A stretch of DNA of 64,000 bases from AAA044-D11 sp965268555 (GCA_965268555.1 OZ254174.1:1240001-1304000); one strand, 5' to 3'. Positions 43,632 to 52,835 are shown, numbered from the stretch's first letter. Notes: generated by a model from the sequence alone, not told the origin. Program-made: numbers and translations.

Positions 43632-44957
43632 TTACTCCGGAAGATCCACTGTGTAATGCACGCCGGAAAATTGTTTGCGGAATTCCTTGACCTCTTTTGC
43701 AATTGGCGCCATGTCGTTCGTGGTCAAAGCGCGAACAATAAAGTCGGCAAGCTGGGGCATGTCTTTTTCTTTCATTCCGATGCGGGCGACTTCAGGTGTG
43801 CCAATTCGAAGGCCATTGTTATCGCCATCGACTGTTGGGCCTGGCAATCCAATGCCACAAGAGAGCAAGCCGGCATGGGCAATTTTCTTTGATGTGCTCT
43901 GGCCGCCACCGAAAGGTTTCGCCAAGATCGCAAATTGATGCGACTTGGTAAATCCGCGATCGGCGGCAAATATTTCAACACCGCGATCTGAAATTTCAGT
44001 TGCTAACTTGTGTGCAGTTGCAATCATCATTTGGGCATATGCCGGTCCGACTGATTTCCAATCTTGCAAGGTCACGCCAAGCGCCGCAGTTTTCGCCGCA
44101 TCAAAGTTTGCGGTAAGTCCGGGGTAAGCAATTTCATCGAGGCGCTGTGCCAATTTCGCATCGTTTGTGACGACAAGACCACCGGCTGGTCCACCGAGTG
44201 ATTTGTAGGTACTAAATGTCATTAAGTGGGCGCCTTCTGCCAAGGGCTGTGGCCAAGCTTTTCCAGCAATCATTCCGCAGAGATGAGCGGCATCAAATAA
44301 AACAAGAGCGCCTACTTCATCTGCGATTGCGCGAACTTCTTTAATCGGATGGAAGAACAAGTTAAGGCTGCCACCGATGGTAATTAGTTTTGGTTTTATC
44401 TCTTGTGCCAATTTGCGAAGTGCGTCAACATCAACGGTGTAACCATCTTCATTTACTGGCGCTGAAACTGTTTTCAAGCCATAAAGTCCGGCGGCGCCTT
44501 GGGCATGGTGGGTTACATGGCCACCGATAGTTGCGGGTGGCGCAATGATTGTGTCGCCTGGTTGGCAGGTCGCCATAAATGCATACAAGTTTGCAAGTGC
44601 GCCAGAACCAACTCGGAATTCCGAGAACTCAGCGCCAAAAACATCACAGGCAAGAGCGGAAGTAATAACTTCAATTTTTTCTATTGCATCCAAACCGACC
44701 TCATATTTATCGCCCGGGTGTCCAAGTGATGCGCGAGAACCCATGCCGGATGAGAGAAGAGCTTCAGCGCGGGGATTTAAAATATTTGTTGCGGGATTTA
44801 AATTGATTGAATCAACATCGTGAATCTTGTGGCTCTCTTTTGCAAGTTCTTCAATCTCATTCTGAATTCCATTTGGATCTAACGTCTTGTATTTAGCTAA
44901 AACTTTTTGCACAACTTCTTGGCTTTGAGGGAGAAGCCAGGTGCGATCAGCAGGCAC
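43632..44957 (-). CDS. Serine hydroxymethyltransferase-like PLP enzyme (divergent)
   Basis: A 441-residue fold-type-I PLP enzyme of the SHMT family. The PLP Asp222 and His225 (LFDAAHLCGMI) and Schiff-base Lys252 are present. But the Lys loop reads FSTYKSLGGPAGG instead of the usual TTTTHKTLRGPRGG, and the folate-binding parts are also changed. It may use serine or a related beta-hydroxy amino acid with altered folate dependence, or be the organism's SHMT of a divergent clade. Its start overlaps the 37-residue Cys-rich gene by 11 nt. Confidence 0.82.
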   Translation of the reverse strand: MPADRTWLLPQSQEVVQKVLAKYKTLDPNGIQNEIEELAKESHKIHDVDSINLNPATNILNPRAEALLSSGMGSRASLGHPGDKYEVGLDAIEKIEVITSALACDVFGAEFSEFRVGSGALANLYAFMATCQPGDTIIAPPATIGGHVTHHAQGAAGLYGLKTVSAPVNEDGYTVDVDALRKLAQEIKPKLITIGGSLNLFFHPIKEVRAIADEVGALVLFDAAHLCGMIAGKAWPQPLAEGAHLMTFSTYKSLGGPAGGLVVTNDAKLAQRLDEIAYPGLTANFDAAKTAALGVTLQDWKSVGPAYAQMMIATAHKLATEISDRGVEIFAADRGFTKSHQFAILAKPFGGGQSTSKKIAHAGLLSCGIGLPGPTVDGDNNGLRIGTPEVARIGMKEKDMPQLADFIVRALTTNDMAPIAKEVKEFRKQFSGVHYTVDLPE

Positions 44958-45060
44958 AACGGTCCGCTTCTGCTACGCCTTGGAGTGCATCTTCAATATG
45001 CTCTCCGCAGCCAGACCAGGTGGCTTTCTTGCAACTATCACAGGTAACTTTTGAACACAT
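44947..45060 (-). CDS. Small Cys-rich protein (37 aa)
   Basis: An ORF starting MCSKVTCDSCKKATWSGCG. It has six cysteines: Cys2, C7-x2-C10, Cys18 and C35-x-C37; the pattern C-x2-C ... TWxGCG ... RCxC is one I associate with short conserved actinobacterial proteins, probably zinc-binding. GGAG lies 7 nt upstream of the ATG. Its end overlaps the SHMT-like start by 11 nt, so translation is probably coupled. Function unknown. Confidence 0.72.
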   Translation of the reverse strand: MCSKVTCDSCKKATWSGCGEHIEDALQGVAEADRCAC

Positions 45061-45102
45061 ATTGCGGCTCCGTTCTGTAAATTTAACCAACAATCTACTG
45101 GG

Positions 45103-45175
45103 TGGGCCCCGTCGGGATCGAACCGACGACCCACGGATTAAAAGTCCGTTGCTCTACCGACTGAGCTAGAGGCCC
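45103..45175 (-). tRNA. tRNA-Lys (anticodon TTT)
   Basis: On the minus strand the acceptor GGGCCTC pairs with GGGGCCC (one wobble), the D arm is AGCTCAGTCGGTAGAGC, the anticodon arm ACGGACTTTTAATCCGT has anticodon TTT, and the T arm GTCGG-TTCGATC-CCGAC follows. CCA is not encoded. It lies at the edge of the polysaccharide island. Confidence 0.96.
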
Positions 45176-45207
45176 TGAAATGCATGAGCCTGAATGCTAC
45201 CCTAATT

Positions 45208-46956
45208 TTAAGCGCGATCTTCTTGGAGCACTTTCTTTAAATCCATATTTAAAGGGTCAATTTCGATCATCTTTAAACGTGCTGGGATTGCTAATCTCTT
45301 TCTATTCGTTCCTTCGTAAATCAAAGCAACTTGATCCCAGGCGTAGTAGTGCTTTGGGAATTTTCTTGCGGTGTCCTCGCTTAACGTAAGCGCAAGTTCA
45401 ACAGCATTTGCACGTAATAACATATTTATAGCCGTTAGGCGGGTTTCTGGTTCAGATAAAGTCAAACTAAAGTCAAAAAGTAATTTCGAATTTCGATTTA
45501 CTTCGACTTCTGAAACAGACTGTGAAGTAATTAAAGAATTTATGTGATTTTTAAGCATTCCAGATTTGTAAAGATTATTACTGACCATAAATATTGGGAG
45601 TAAGCCCATTAAAATAAGAGATACCAGAGTTAATCTTCTAAGTTGGGTCGTCTTGATTCTCAAATTTGAATAATTACTCTTGCTTTTCCCAACTTCAGGG
45701 ACACTATTTTCTGTGTAAGAAACTCCTACTATGCAGGCCCCAATAATCCATCCCCAAATTGTTAGACCTATTTGATCAATGGAAACGAAAGATTGAACTT
45801 GGAATGATAGCCATAATGCAAACGTAGCTGAAACAATAAATTTGTCATCCATATATCTGATTGATTTATAAGCCCGATATCCAATAAAAACTGTCAATGC
45901 CAAATATGAAATCAATAATGGGAGACCACCTGTTGCACCCAACTGCATAAAAACATTATGCGCATTATTGGTTCCAGATGAAGCATTTCCTCTTAACTCT
46001 ATTGCTTCAATTAATCTGAATTGGCGATAGGAATCACCAAAAGCATCAATTCCTACGCCAGAAAATAGATTGGCTTTGAGCATCCTGAAAGCTGCAACCC
46101 AATGATAATAGCGATCATGCAGTGAACTAAAACTTGGAGACAGTAATTTAGAAAGCGGGCCATTTCCAAAGATTCCAAAAGTTCCGATGGCACCCAAAAT
46201 CAAGCCTAATCCCCACCAAGCAATTGAAATTCTTTTAAATTTCATAATAGCCGAAAAACGCAAACGAGAACCTATAACCAGGAAACTTCCTAAAAGCAAA
46301 ATCAATAAACCTTGCAGAGCATCAGATTCTTTGGTCAAATATAACTGAAGTAAGTATGAAATGAAATAAACAGTATTAAGCCATCTCTTATTGTTGAATC
46401 CAAATATATTAATTAATGTGCTTATGCCGGTCAAGCCAAGAAGTGCGCTTGCAAAATTAGAATTGCCAAGGGTAAGTATCATTTTATTTCCTGAATGAAC
46501 CCAAGAAATAGGATCTGCATTAGCTAGTTGTAAAAATCCATAAACTACGCCAAATATTCCAAGAGCTGTTAAAGATTTGACCATAAAAATAATTAATTCT
46601 TTAGATTTGGAGGTTGCAATGTAAAGAAAAATTATTGCAAGGGCCAGATAGCTCAATAAACCATTATTCCGCCCCCAAGCTCCAAGAATCGAACGATAAA
46701 GAGTTTGGTCACTTTGAATTGTTGCGGAAAGAAGGGCGATAATGAAAAAGAGCGTAAGTGAGATCACATGAACGTTAGAATTCAAAAACTCTTTAGATAA
46801 TTGTTTTCCAAGCAAAATTAGGCAACTTAAACCGGCAATGGTTAGAGTCAAAACCTTAGCTATATTTACTGGATCGGCGAGAGCAGGAACAACTAAAATT
46901 GTTGTTAAAATACCTGCATAAACGGGTAGTTGAAGAATCCTCTTTTGTAGCTTCAT
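45208..46956 (-). CDS. O-antigen ligase / Wzy-type polymerase with TPR tail
   Basis: A 582-residue membrane protein with ten or more helices and the Wzy_C-type loop: TLGNSNFASALLG, and FSGVGIDAFGDSYRQF then GTNNAHNVFMQLGATGG. The last 120 residues form a soluble, TPR-like helical tail. Members polymerise or ligate undecaprenyl-linked oligosaccharides outside the membrane; WaaL and Wzy cannot be told apart by eye. With the Wzx-like protein (57851-59131) it completes a Wzx/Wzy-type pathway. It is divergent from the capD operon. Confidence 0.82.
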   Translation of the reverse strand: MKLQKRILQLPVYAGILTTILVVPALADPVNIAKVLTLTIAGLSCLILLGKQLSKEFLNSNVHVISLTLFFIIALLSATIQSDQTLYRSILGAWGRNNGLLSYLALAIIFLYIATSKSKELIIFMVKSLTALGIFGVVYGFLQLANADPISWVHSGNKMILTLGNSNFASALLGLTGISTLINIFGFNNKRWLNTVYFISYLLQLYLTKESDALQGLLILLLGSFLVIGSRLRFSAIMKFKRISIAWWGLGLILGAIGTFGIFGNGPLSKLLSPSFSSLHDRYYHWVAAFRMLKANLFSGVGIDAFGDSYRQFRLIEAIELRGNASSGTNNAHNVFMQLGATGGLPLLISYLALTVFIGYRAYKSIRYMDDKFIVSATFALWLSFQVQSFVSIDQIGLTIWGWIIGACIVGVSYTENSVPEVGKSKSNYSNLRIKTTQLRRLTLVSLILMGLLPIFMVSNNLYKSGMLKNHINSLITSQSVSEVEVNRNSKLLFDFSLTLSEPETRLTAINMLLRANAVELALTLSEDTARKFPKHYYAWDQVALIYEGTNRKRLAIPARLKMIEIDPLNMDLKKVLQEDRA

Positions 46957-47031
46957 CTGAGGAATAATAATCGCTTCTTAGTGAAAAGTGATTCGCGAAG
47001 TAGCAAATTATCCCAATTTTGAAGCTACTTA

Positions 47032-47062
47032 TTGCCTGGGACAACTGCTTTGAACGTATAAT
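47032..47062 (+). promoter_or_regulatory. Putative promoter of the capD operon
   Basis: A perfect -10 hexamer TATAAT (47057-47062) lies 19 bp after TTGCCT (47032-47037) as a possible -35. It would start a transcript near 47069, about 60 nt before the capD ATG and upstream of the small leader ORF. Confidence 0.45.
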
Positions 47063-47105
47063 TTGATTGCCCTGTATTAAAAGGACCTTAGGTGAAAGGA
47101 TGCCA

Positions 47106-47135
47106 ATGCCATATTTGGCAGCCCTTCTGCGATGA
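47106..47135 (+). CDS. Possible leader peptide (MPYLAALLR)
   Basis: ATG 47106 has AAAGG six bases upstream and encodes nine residues. Its stop overlaps the capD ATG as ATGA. capD itself has no Shine-Dalgarno close to its ATG, so ribosomes may reach it by re-initiation. An in-frame ATG at 47100 would add MP but lacks spacing. Confidence 0.45.
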   Translation: MPYLAALLR

Positions 47136-48847
47136 ACGGTAAGGGAAATCTCTTGGTTAAATTCCTAATTGACATAGGATCTTGGTTTTCCGCTGTTTTT
47201 CTGGCTGCCATTCTACGCTTTGATGGCAATTTACCAAATGAAATCTTTATGGAAGTAATATATCTTGGAATTTTTGCAATTTCACTATCTCTACTTTTTG
47301 GAATTATCTTTTCACTTTATGCTGGCAAGTATAGAACTTCTTCGTTCGAGGAATTTCTCGTTTTATCACTCTCTACACTTCTAGTAACTGGAATTTTATT
47401 GTTGATAAGAATTGTATTTGAGTTTCCTGTGGTGCCTAGATCTGTTCCAATAATTAGTGGAGCTATCGCATTGATAATAATGTTGGCGGGGCGCGTGTTA
47501 ACTAGTCCACAACTTTTAAATAGATCAACAGAGCGCTCGAGCGGTGAGCGAACTTTAATTTACGGAGCAGGGATTGTAGGAAGGCAGCTAGCGGAACAGA
47601 TGATTGTGCTATCTGGCCAATACAATCCGATTGGTTTTGTAGATGACGATATTGCTAAGTCTAATTTGAGTATTTATGGTCGTAAAGTTTTGGGAAATAT
47701 AGATCAACTTGAGTACATTGTCGAGTCTAAGAATCCGACTGTTCTTATCGTGGCAATTTCAGGAATTGAATCTTCATCATTGCTAGATTTAGAAAGGCGA
47801 TGTCGATCTCTTGGAATCAAACTTAGAATTATTCCTACAGTTCACGAAATTATCTCTGGAGCTGTGAGGCTAGGCGATATCGAAGATATATCAGAGGAAG
47901 ACCTTCTTGGGCGTCATACGGTTGCATATGATGATGCAAATATCTCGGAATTTATCAACGGGAAAAAGGTCTTAATAACAGGTGCAGGTGGGTCAATTGG
48001 TTCAGAGATCGCACGTCAGATTCATAGGTACGGTCCAAAGAAATTAACGATGTTAGATCGAGATGAAACTGCTTTGTTAAATCTCCAGTTGAGTTTGGAT
48101 GGAACTGGATTGCTAACAAATGGAGATTTGGTTCTGGCTGACATAAGAGACAAAGCTCGAATCAAGGAAATCTTCGACACAGTGAACCCTGAAGTTGTTT
48201 TCCATGCTGCAGCTCTTAAGCATCTTATGACTCTAGAGAGATATCCAGAAGAGGCATTTAAGACGAATGTGATTGGGACAGCAAATGTTCTTGAAGCAGC
48301 TCAAGAAGTTGGAGTAATGGTTTTTGTGAACATCTCAACTGACAAAGCTGCGGACCCTTCGAGTGAACTAGGGAAAAGCAAATTACTCACAGAAAAACTC
48401 ACGGCCAAAGTAAAGCAACCTCGGAAAAAGTACATTTCCGTACGTTTTGGAAATGTAATTGGGAGCAATGGTTCGTTTTTGCATACTTTCAGATATCAAA
48501 TCAAGCACGGCGGTCCTCTAACGGTAACCCATCCCGAAGTTACTAGATTTTTCATGACAGTAAGTGAAGCGGTACATTTGGTTTTACACTCGATGTTAAT
48601 CGGTGAAGATGGAGAAACTCTAATTCTCGATATGGGTAAACCTATTAGCATCAACGCAATAGCTAAACATATGATTGAAGTGTCTGGAAGATCTATCGAG
48701 ATACGATACACCGGACTTCGCCCCGGCGAGAAGTTGCACGAAAGTCTAGTAAGTCCAAATGAAGATGTGGTAGTTCGTGAGCACCCATTCATAATGCATA
48801 CAAAAGTCGATACAACAATTGATGAAAATTTGATTTATGGAAAATAA
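47132..48847 (+). CDS. CapD/PglF-like nucleotide-sugar 4,6-dehydratase
   Basis: A 571-residue membrane protein. Four N-terminal helices (to about 123), a CoA-binding-like Rossmann domain (GAGIVGRQLAE) and the catalytic SDR domain with GAGGSIGSE (284-292) follow. The active site has STDKA and SELGKSKLLTE in place of the usual Tyr-x3-Lys, as in FlaA1/PglF enzymes. It should convert UDP-GlcNAc to the 4-keto-6-deoxy sugar. It overlaps the E1-alpha gene by 11 nt and starts the +strand operon. Confidence 0.9.
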   Translation: MNGKGNLLVKFLIDIGSWFSAVFLAAILRFDGNLPNEIFMEVIYLGIFAISLSLLFGIIFSLYAGKYRTSSFEEFLVLSLSTLLVTGILLLIRIVFEFPVVPRSVPIISGAIALIIMLAGRVLTSPQLLNRSTERSSGERTLIYGAGIVGRQLAEQMIVLSGQYNPIGFVDDDIAKSNLSIYGRKVLGNIDQLEYIVESKNPTVLIVAISGIESSSLLDLERRCRSLGIKLRIIPTVHEIISGAVRLGDIEDISEEDLLGRHTVAYDDANISEFINGKKVLITGAGGSIGSEIARQIHRYGPKKLTMLDRDETALLNLQLSLDGTGLLTNGDLVLADIRDKARIKEIFDTVNPEVVFHAAALKHLMTLERYPEEAFKTNVIGTANVLEAAQEVGVMVFVNISTDKAADPSSELGKSKLLTEKLTAKVKQPRKKYISVRFGNVIGSNGSFLHTFRYQIKHGGPLTVTHPEVTRFFMTVSEAVHLVLHSMLIGEDGETLILDMGKPISINAIAKHMIEVSGRSIEIRYTGLRPGEKLHESLVSPNEDVVVREHPFIMHTKVDTTIDENLIYGK

Positions 48848-49892
48848 CTTAGGAATTAATTCGAGTGATATTAAGTTATCCGGAATTTTGGATGAACCAA
48901 TAAGTATAGGCAATAGATGTGCCCAGGATTTAGTGCCCATGCTTCAAGAAATGATGCGAATTCGAGCCGTTGAACAAAAAATTGCCGAAATGAGGCAACA
49001 GGGCTTCATAGGTGGCCCTGTGCATTTAGGTTCAGGGCAAGAAGCAATAGCTGTGGGAATCTCAAAGCATTTGCGAAAAACGGACCGGGTCTTTAGCGCC
49101 CACAGATCCCACGCGCACATTCTTTCTTTGGGAGCAGACTTGAGAAGTTTATTCGCGGAAATTTTAGGGAAAAAGACTGGTCTTACAAAAGGCATGGGTG
49201 GGTCTATGCATTTATGGGACCAGCCAAATGGATTCTTTGGATCAGTCCCGATAGTCGCTGGCACCGTGCCGCTTGCAGTGGGGGCGGGACTAGCCGCAAA
49301 AATGCAGAGGACCAAGGATATCGCTGTCTCTTATTTTGGTGATGGCGCGATCGAAGAAGGCATAGTGCATGAATCTTTGAATCTTGCCAGAATGCTGGAG
49401 ATTCCAATCATTTTTGTCTGTGAAAATAACTTGTTTTCAAGCCATATGCATATTTCACAACGCCAACCATTACAATCAGTTGTTCGATTTGCAGAGGCAA
49501 ACGATATTACCCATGAAGTTGTGGACGGAAATAATGTTATAGCTGTTGAAGAAAGTGCAAGTCGCCTCATCAAAATCGCAAGGGAGCAGAGCCAGCCGGT
49601 ATTTCTAGAAGCAATAACTTTTAGACATTTTGGCCATGTTGATTGGCGAGAAGACATTGATGTCGGAGTCGATAGATCAGAAGAAGACTTGAGGTTGTGG
49701 AAATTTAGAGATCCGATAACTCGATTGACTTCCATTCTTACCCAATCCGGATTTTGTCAAGAAAGTGACATTGAACATTACCGATTTAAAATTGCAGAAG
49801 AAATAGAAAGTTCTTGGAAGATAGCAATTAATGATCCTTATCCGGATGACAGTAGCACTCTTGAATTTGTGTATAGTGAAAAGAATCTATGA
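48837..49892 (+). CDS. Thiamine-diphosphate dehydrogenase E1 alpha-like subunit
   Basis: A 351-residue protein of the 2-oxo-acid dehydrogenase E1-alpha family. The TPP/Mg motif runs from GDGAIEEGIVHES to CENN. HRSHAHILSLGAD and GMGGSMHL are also typical. With the next gene it should form an alpha2-beta2 enzyme that decarboxylates a 2-oxo acid. No E2 or E3 gene is present, so the bound C2 or acyl unit is probably transferred directly to a sugar or other acceptor; this is inference from context. It overlaps both neighbours (11 and 4 nt). Confidence 0.85.
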   Translation: MENNLGINSSDIKLSGILDEPISIGNRCAQDLVPMLQEMMRIRAVEQKIAEMRQQGFIGGPVHLGSGQEAIAVGISKHLRKTDRVFSAHRSHAHILSLGADLRSLFAEILGKKTGLTKGMGGSMHLWDQPNGFFGSVPIVAGTVPLAVGAGLAAKMQRTKDIAVSYFGDGAIEEGIVHESLNLARMLEIPIIFVCENNLFSSHMHISQRQPLQSVVRFAEANDITHEVVDGNNVIAVEESASRLIKIAREQSQPVFLEAITFRHFGHVDWREDIDVGVDRSEEDLRLWKFRDPITRLTSILTQSGFCQESDIEHYRFKIAEEIESSWKIAINDPYPDDSSTLEFVYSEKNL

Positions 49893-50896
49893 AAAATAAG
49901 AATGAATTGACAGACTACGGATCTGCTATTCGTGACGGATTTTCATATTTGCTTGCAAAATACCCAGAAGTTTTTGTGATTGGACAGGGGCTTTGGAGTC
50001 CTTGGTATGTTGGAAACTCGATGACCAATCTAGATAAAGACTTTGGAATAGACCGAATTATTGATACGCCTGTTTCTGAATCTGCTTGCACTGGGGCAGC
50101 TGTGGGCGCCGCAATAGCGGGAATGAAATCGATTGTTGTTCATCCGAGAATGGATTTCATGATTTATGCCATGGATTCCATAGTGAATGAAGCCGCAAAG
50201 TGGTCTTCAATGATGGGCGGGCAAGCATCAGCTGGTGTAACAATTAGATCGATAATAAATCGCGGCGGCGAACAAGGAGCGCAGCATTCACAGGCACTGC
50301 ATTCATGGTTTGCCCATATTCCTGGACTACGGGTTGTCATGCCAGCAAGTGTTTCCGATGCACGAGACCTGCTAATCGCTTCAGTCTTATGTAAGGACCC
50401 TGTCGTCTATATAGATGATCGCTGGCTTTATTCACTAGAAGAAGAATTGATGCCCGTAGTTGAATTAAATTTAGCCGAAGTAGGCCCCAAGCGAATTGTC
50501 AAAGGCGAAGATGTGACTCTGGTCGGTGCTGGGTATTCAGTAAAGCTCTGCTCTGAGGCCGCAATTTTGTTAAATGAGAAAAACATTTCCGCAGAGGTCA
50601 TAGATATACGGGTACTTAATCCATTTGAGCCTGAACTAATTGTTGAATCAGTCCTAAAAACTGGTCGATTGGTTGTTGTAGACGGCGGTTGGGGACCATC
50701 TGGTTTCGCAGGAGAAGTCATTACATCAGTTCTTGAACGGATTCAACTAAACTCGATAAAAGCATCCCCAAGGCGAGTTACTCTTCCATTTGCACCGGCG
50801 CCCGCATCTGGCAAGCTTGAGGTGAGTTATTACCCAAATGCAAATGATGTTGTAAAAATAGCTCTAGAAACGTTCAAAAAAAAGGAGGGTTGTTAG
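49889..50896 (+). CDS. Thiamine-diphosphate dehydrogenase E1 beta-like subunit
   Basis: A 335-residue transketolase-like beta subunit. The N-terminal pyrimidine-binding part has DTPVSESACTGAAVGAAIAG with the catalytic Glu. The C-terminal swivel domain has VTLVGAGYSVKLC and IDIRVLNPFE. It pairs with the E1-alpha-like protein upstream (4-nt overlap). Residues HSQALHSWFAHIPGL match the active-site His loop. Function in polysaccharide synthesis is inferred only from its place between a dehydratase and an aminotransferase. Confidence 0.85.
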   Translation: MKNKNELTDYGSAIRDGFSYLLAKYPEVFVIGQGLWSPWYVGNSMTNLDKDFGIDRIIDTPVSESACTGAAVGAAIAGMKSIVVHPRMDFMIYAMDSIVNEAAKWSSMMGGQASAGVTIRSIINRGGEQGAQHSQALHSWFAHIPGLRVVMPASVSDARDLLIASVLCKDPVVYIDDRWLYSLEEELMPVVELNLAEVGPKRIVKGEDVTLVGAGYSVKLCSEAAILLNEKNISAEVIDIRVLNPFEPELIVESVLKTGRLVVVDGGWGPSGFAGEVITSVLERIQLNSIKASPRRVTLPFAPAPASGKLEVSYYPNANDVVKIALETFKKKEGC

Positions 50897-50897
50897 A

Positions 50898-52013
50898 TTG
50901 AATACGCCTAGAAAAGTTCCTTTTTTCGATTATCCAAGAATTTTTGTTGATAATCGTGAAGAAATTCTTGAAACAATTGAAGATATCGGAAGACGTGGTG
51001 CCTTCATCATGCAGGAAGATCTTTTTAACTTTGAAAAGAAGTTATCAGAATTCACTAAAGCAAAACATGCAATTGGAGTCGCAAATGCGACGGATGGTCT
51101 TGAGTTAGCCTGGATGGCAATTGGCTTGGAGCCAGGGGATGAAGTAATAATTAGTTCACATACGATGCTGGCTACAGCCTCGGCAATTGTGACCGCTGGC
51201 GGTATTCCTATCCCGGTAGAAATAGGTCGCGATAATTTAATTGATCCAGAAGCAATTTCAGATGCTATTACACCACGTACTGTGGGAATTTCTCCAACAC
51301 AGCTAAATGGTCGGACATGCGACATGGAAAAAATAATGGAAATTGCTTTCAAAAATAATTTGGCCTTAGTTGAAGATGCAGCACAAGCCCTTGGCTCAAC
51401 TTTTAAAGGAAAACATGCTGGTAGTTTTGGTGTAGCTGGAAGTTTTAGTTTTTTCCCTGCGAAAGTGCTTGGCTGCTTAGGGGATGGAGGCGGAGTAATA
51501 ACAAATGACTCAGCCATATTTGAAAAAATTTATCAACTGCATGACCATGGCCGAGATACAAATGGGGATGTCAAATCTTGGGGTAGAAATAGTAGGCTTG
51601 ATAATCTGCAAGCAGCTCTTCTTGCAAAGAAACTCGTAAATTATCAAGAAGTGGTAGCTAGAAGAAGAGAGATAGCATCAAATTACGACGAACAATTATC
51701 TGAATTAATTGAGTTGCAGTTACCACCTGGACCGCATGAAAATTCTGATCACTTCGATGTTTATCAGAATTATGAACTCCAAGCTGATAATAGAAATCAG
51801 CTAAAAATCTTTCTGGCTGAGAAGGGTATTGGAACAATTATTCAATGGGGAGGCAAAGGAGTCCATCAATGGGACGGGCTCGGCTTTAATCAAAAACTGC
51901 CAATAGTTGAAAAGTTCTTTGAACGCTGCCTGATGCTCCCAATGAACATGTTTATAACAAACGAAGATGTCGATTATGTGTGTGAAACTATTAAACAATT
52001 TTATAGAAAATAG
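50898..52013 (+). CDS. DegT/DnrJ/EryC1-family sugar aminotransferase
   Basis: A 371-residue PLP aminotransferase. The Schiff-base Lys189 is in SFSFFPAKVLGCLGDGG, and EDAAQALGS gives the PLP Asp. It aminates a keto-sugar nucleotide, most simply the 4-keto product of the CapD-like enzyme. The start is TTG 50898, supported by a strong AAAGGAGG (50881-50888) nine bases upstream that overlaps the end of the previous gene. The end overlaps the sugar transferase start by 1 nt. Confidence 0.9.
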   Translation: MNTPRKVPFFDYPRIFVDNREEILETIEDIGRRGAFIMQEDLFNFEKKLSEFTKAKHAIGVANATDGLELAWMAIGLEPGDEVIISSHTMLATASAIVTAGGIPIPVEIGRDNLIDPEAISDAITPRTVGISPTQLNGRTCDMEKIMEIAFKNNLALVEDAAQALGSTFKGKHAGSFGVAGSFSFFPAKVLGCLGDGGGVITNDSAIFEKIYQLHDHGRDTNGDVKSWGRNSRLDNLQAALLAKKLVNYQEVVARRREIASNYDEQLSELIELQLPPGPHENSDHFDVYQNYELQADNRNQLKIFLAEKGIGTIIQWGGKGVHQWDGLGFNQKLPIVEKFFERCLMLPMNMFITNEDVDYVCETIKQFYRK

Positions 52014-52795
52014 TGATAAAGATGAAATTTTTGAGATTTAGCATTTATAAAATTCTGAAACGATTCATAGATATCGCGCTCGCATTATTTGGCTTGTTAT
52101 TTTTCAGCCCATTGCTCTTTATTGCAATTTTCTTAGTTTGGGCTCAAGACTTTAATTCACCATTTTATGTAGCAGATAGAGTTGGCAGAAATCATAAGTT
52201 GTTCAAAATGGTAAAGATTCGCTCCATGGTTAAGAATGCAGATAAGGCAGGAATAGACTCAACTAGTTCAGAAGATATGAGAATAACAAAAGTTGGTAAA
52301 TTCATTAGAAGATTTAAACTTGACGAAATTACTCAGCTTTGGAATGTTCTAATTGGTAGCATGACATTAGTTGGCCCAAGACCAAATGTAAAGAGAGAAA
52401 CTGACCTCTATACTAAGATTGAAAAAGATTTACTTTTAGTGAAGCCAGGAATTACAGATTTCGCTTCAATAGTTTTTGCTGATGAAGGTGAGATTTTATC
52501 TAAATATGAGGACCCTGACATTGCATACAACCAGTTGATCCGCCCTTCGAAAAGTAAACTGGGCCTTTTCTACATAGGTCTTAACAAAACATCAATTGAT
52601 TTCTTGCTTATATTGTTAACAATTGGAGCAATTGTTTCAAGAAGAAAAACACTCTCCCTAATATCAGGCCTTTTGAAATATTTGAAAGCTGATTTAGAAT
52701 TGATTGAAATAGCTTCTAGAAAGAAGCCCTTGATCCCTAGCCCACCACCTGGATCAGCACAAATTATTCAATCAAGAGACATTGGCTATAACTAA
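52013..52795 (+). CDS. Initiating phosphoglycosyl transferase (PglC/WbaP type)
   Basis: A 260-residue bacterial sugar transferase. A reentrant N-terminal helix is at 14-42, then DRVGRNHKLFKMVKIRSM, and the catalytic Asp-Glu dyad in LDEITQLWNVLIGSMTLVGPRP. These enzymes move a sugar 1-phosphate from UDP-sugar to undecaprenyl phosphate to start a repeat unit. Its C-terminus is longer than PglC, with another hydrophobic stretch (IDFLLILLTIGAIV). Start is GTG 52013 or ATG 52022; neither has a clear Shine-Dalgarno. Confidence 0.88.
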   Translation: MIKMKFLRFSIYKILKRFIDIALALFGLLFFSPLLFIAIFLVWAQDFNSPFYVADRVGRNHKLFKMVKIRSMVKNADKAGIDSTSSEDMRITKVGKFIRRFKLDEITQLWNVLIGSMTLVGPRPNVKRETDLYTKIEKDLLLVKPGITDFASIVFADEGEILSKYEDPDIAYNQLIRPSKSKLGLFYIGLNKTSIDFLLILLTIGAIVSRRKTLSLISGLLKYLKADLELIEIASRKKPLIPSPPPGSAQIIQSRDIGYN

Positions 52796-52835
52796 TAATG
52801 TATGAAAAGTTAATTGTTAGTTTAATGGTGCTGTG

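Noticed and set aside
45103..45175. Integration site at tRNA-Lys with a direct repeat marking the island end
   Set aside because: I found no second copy of the tRNA 3' end and no integrase gene in the window, so only the location is suggestive.
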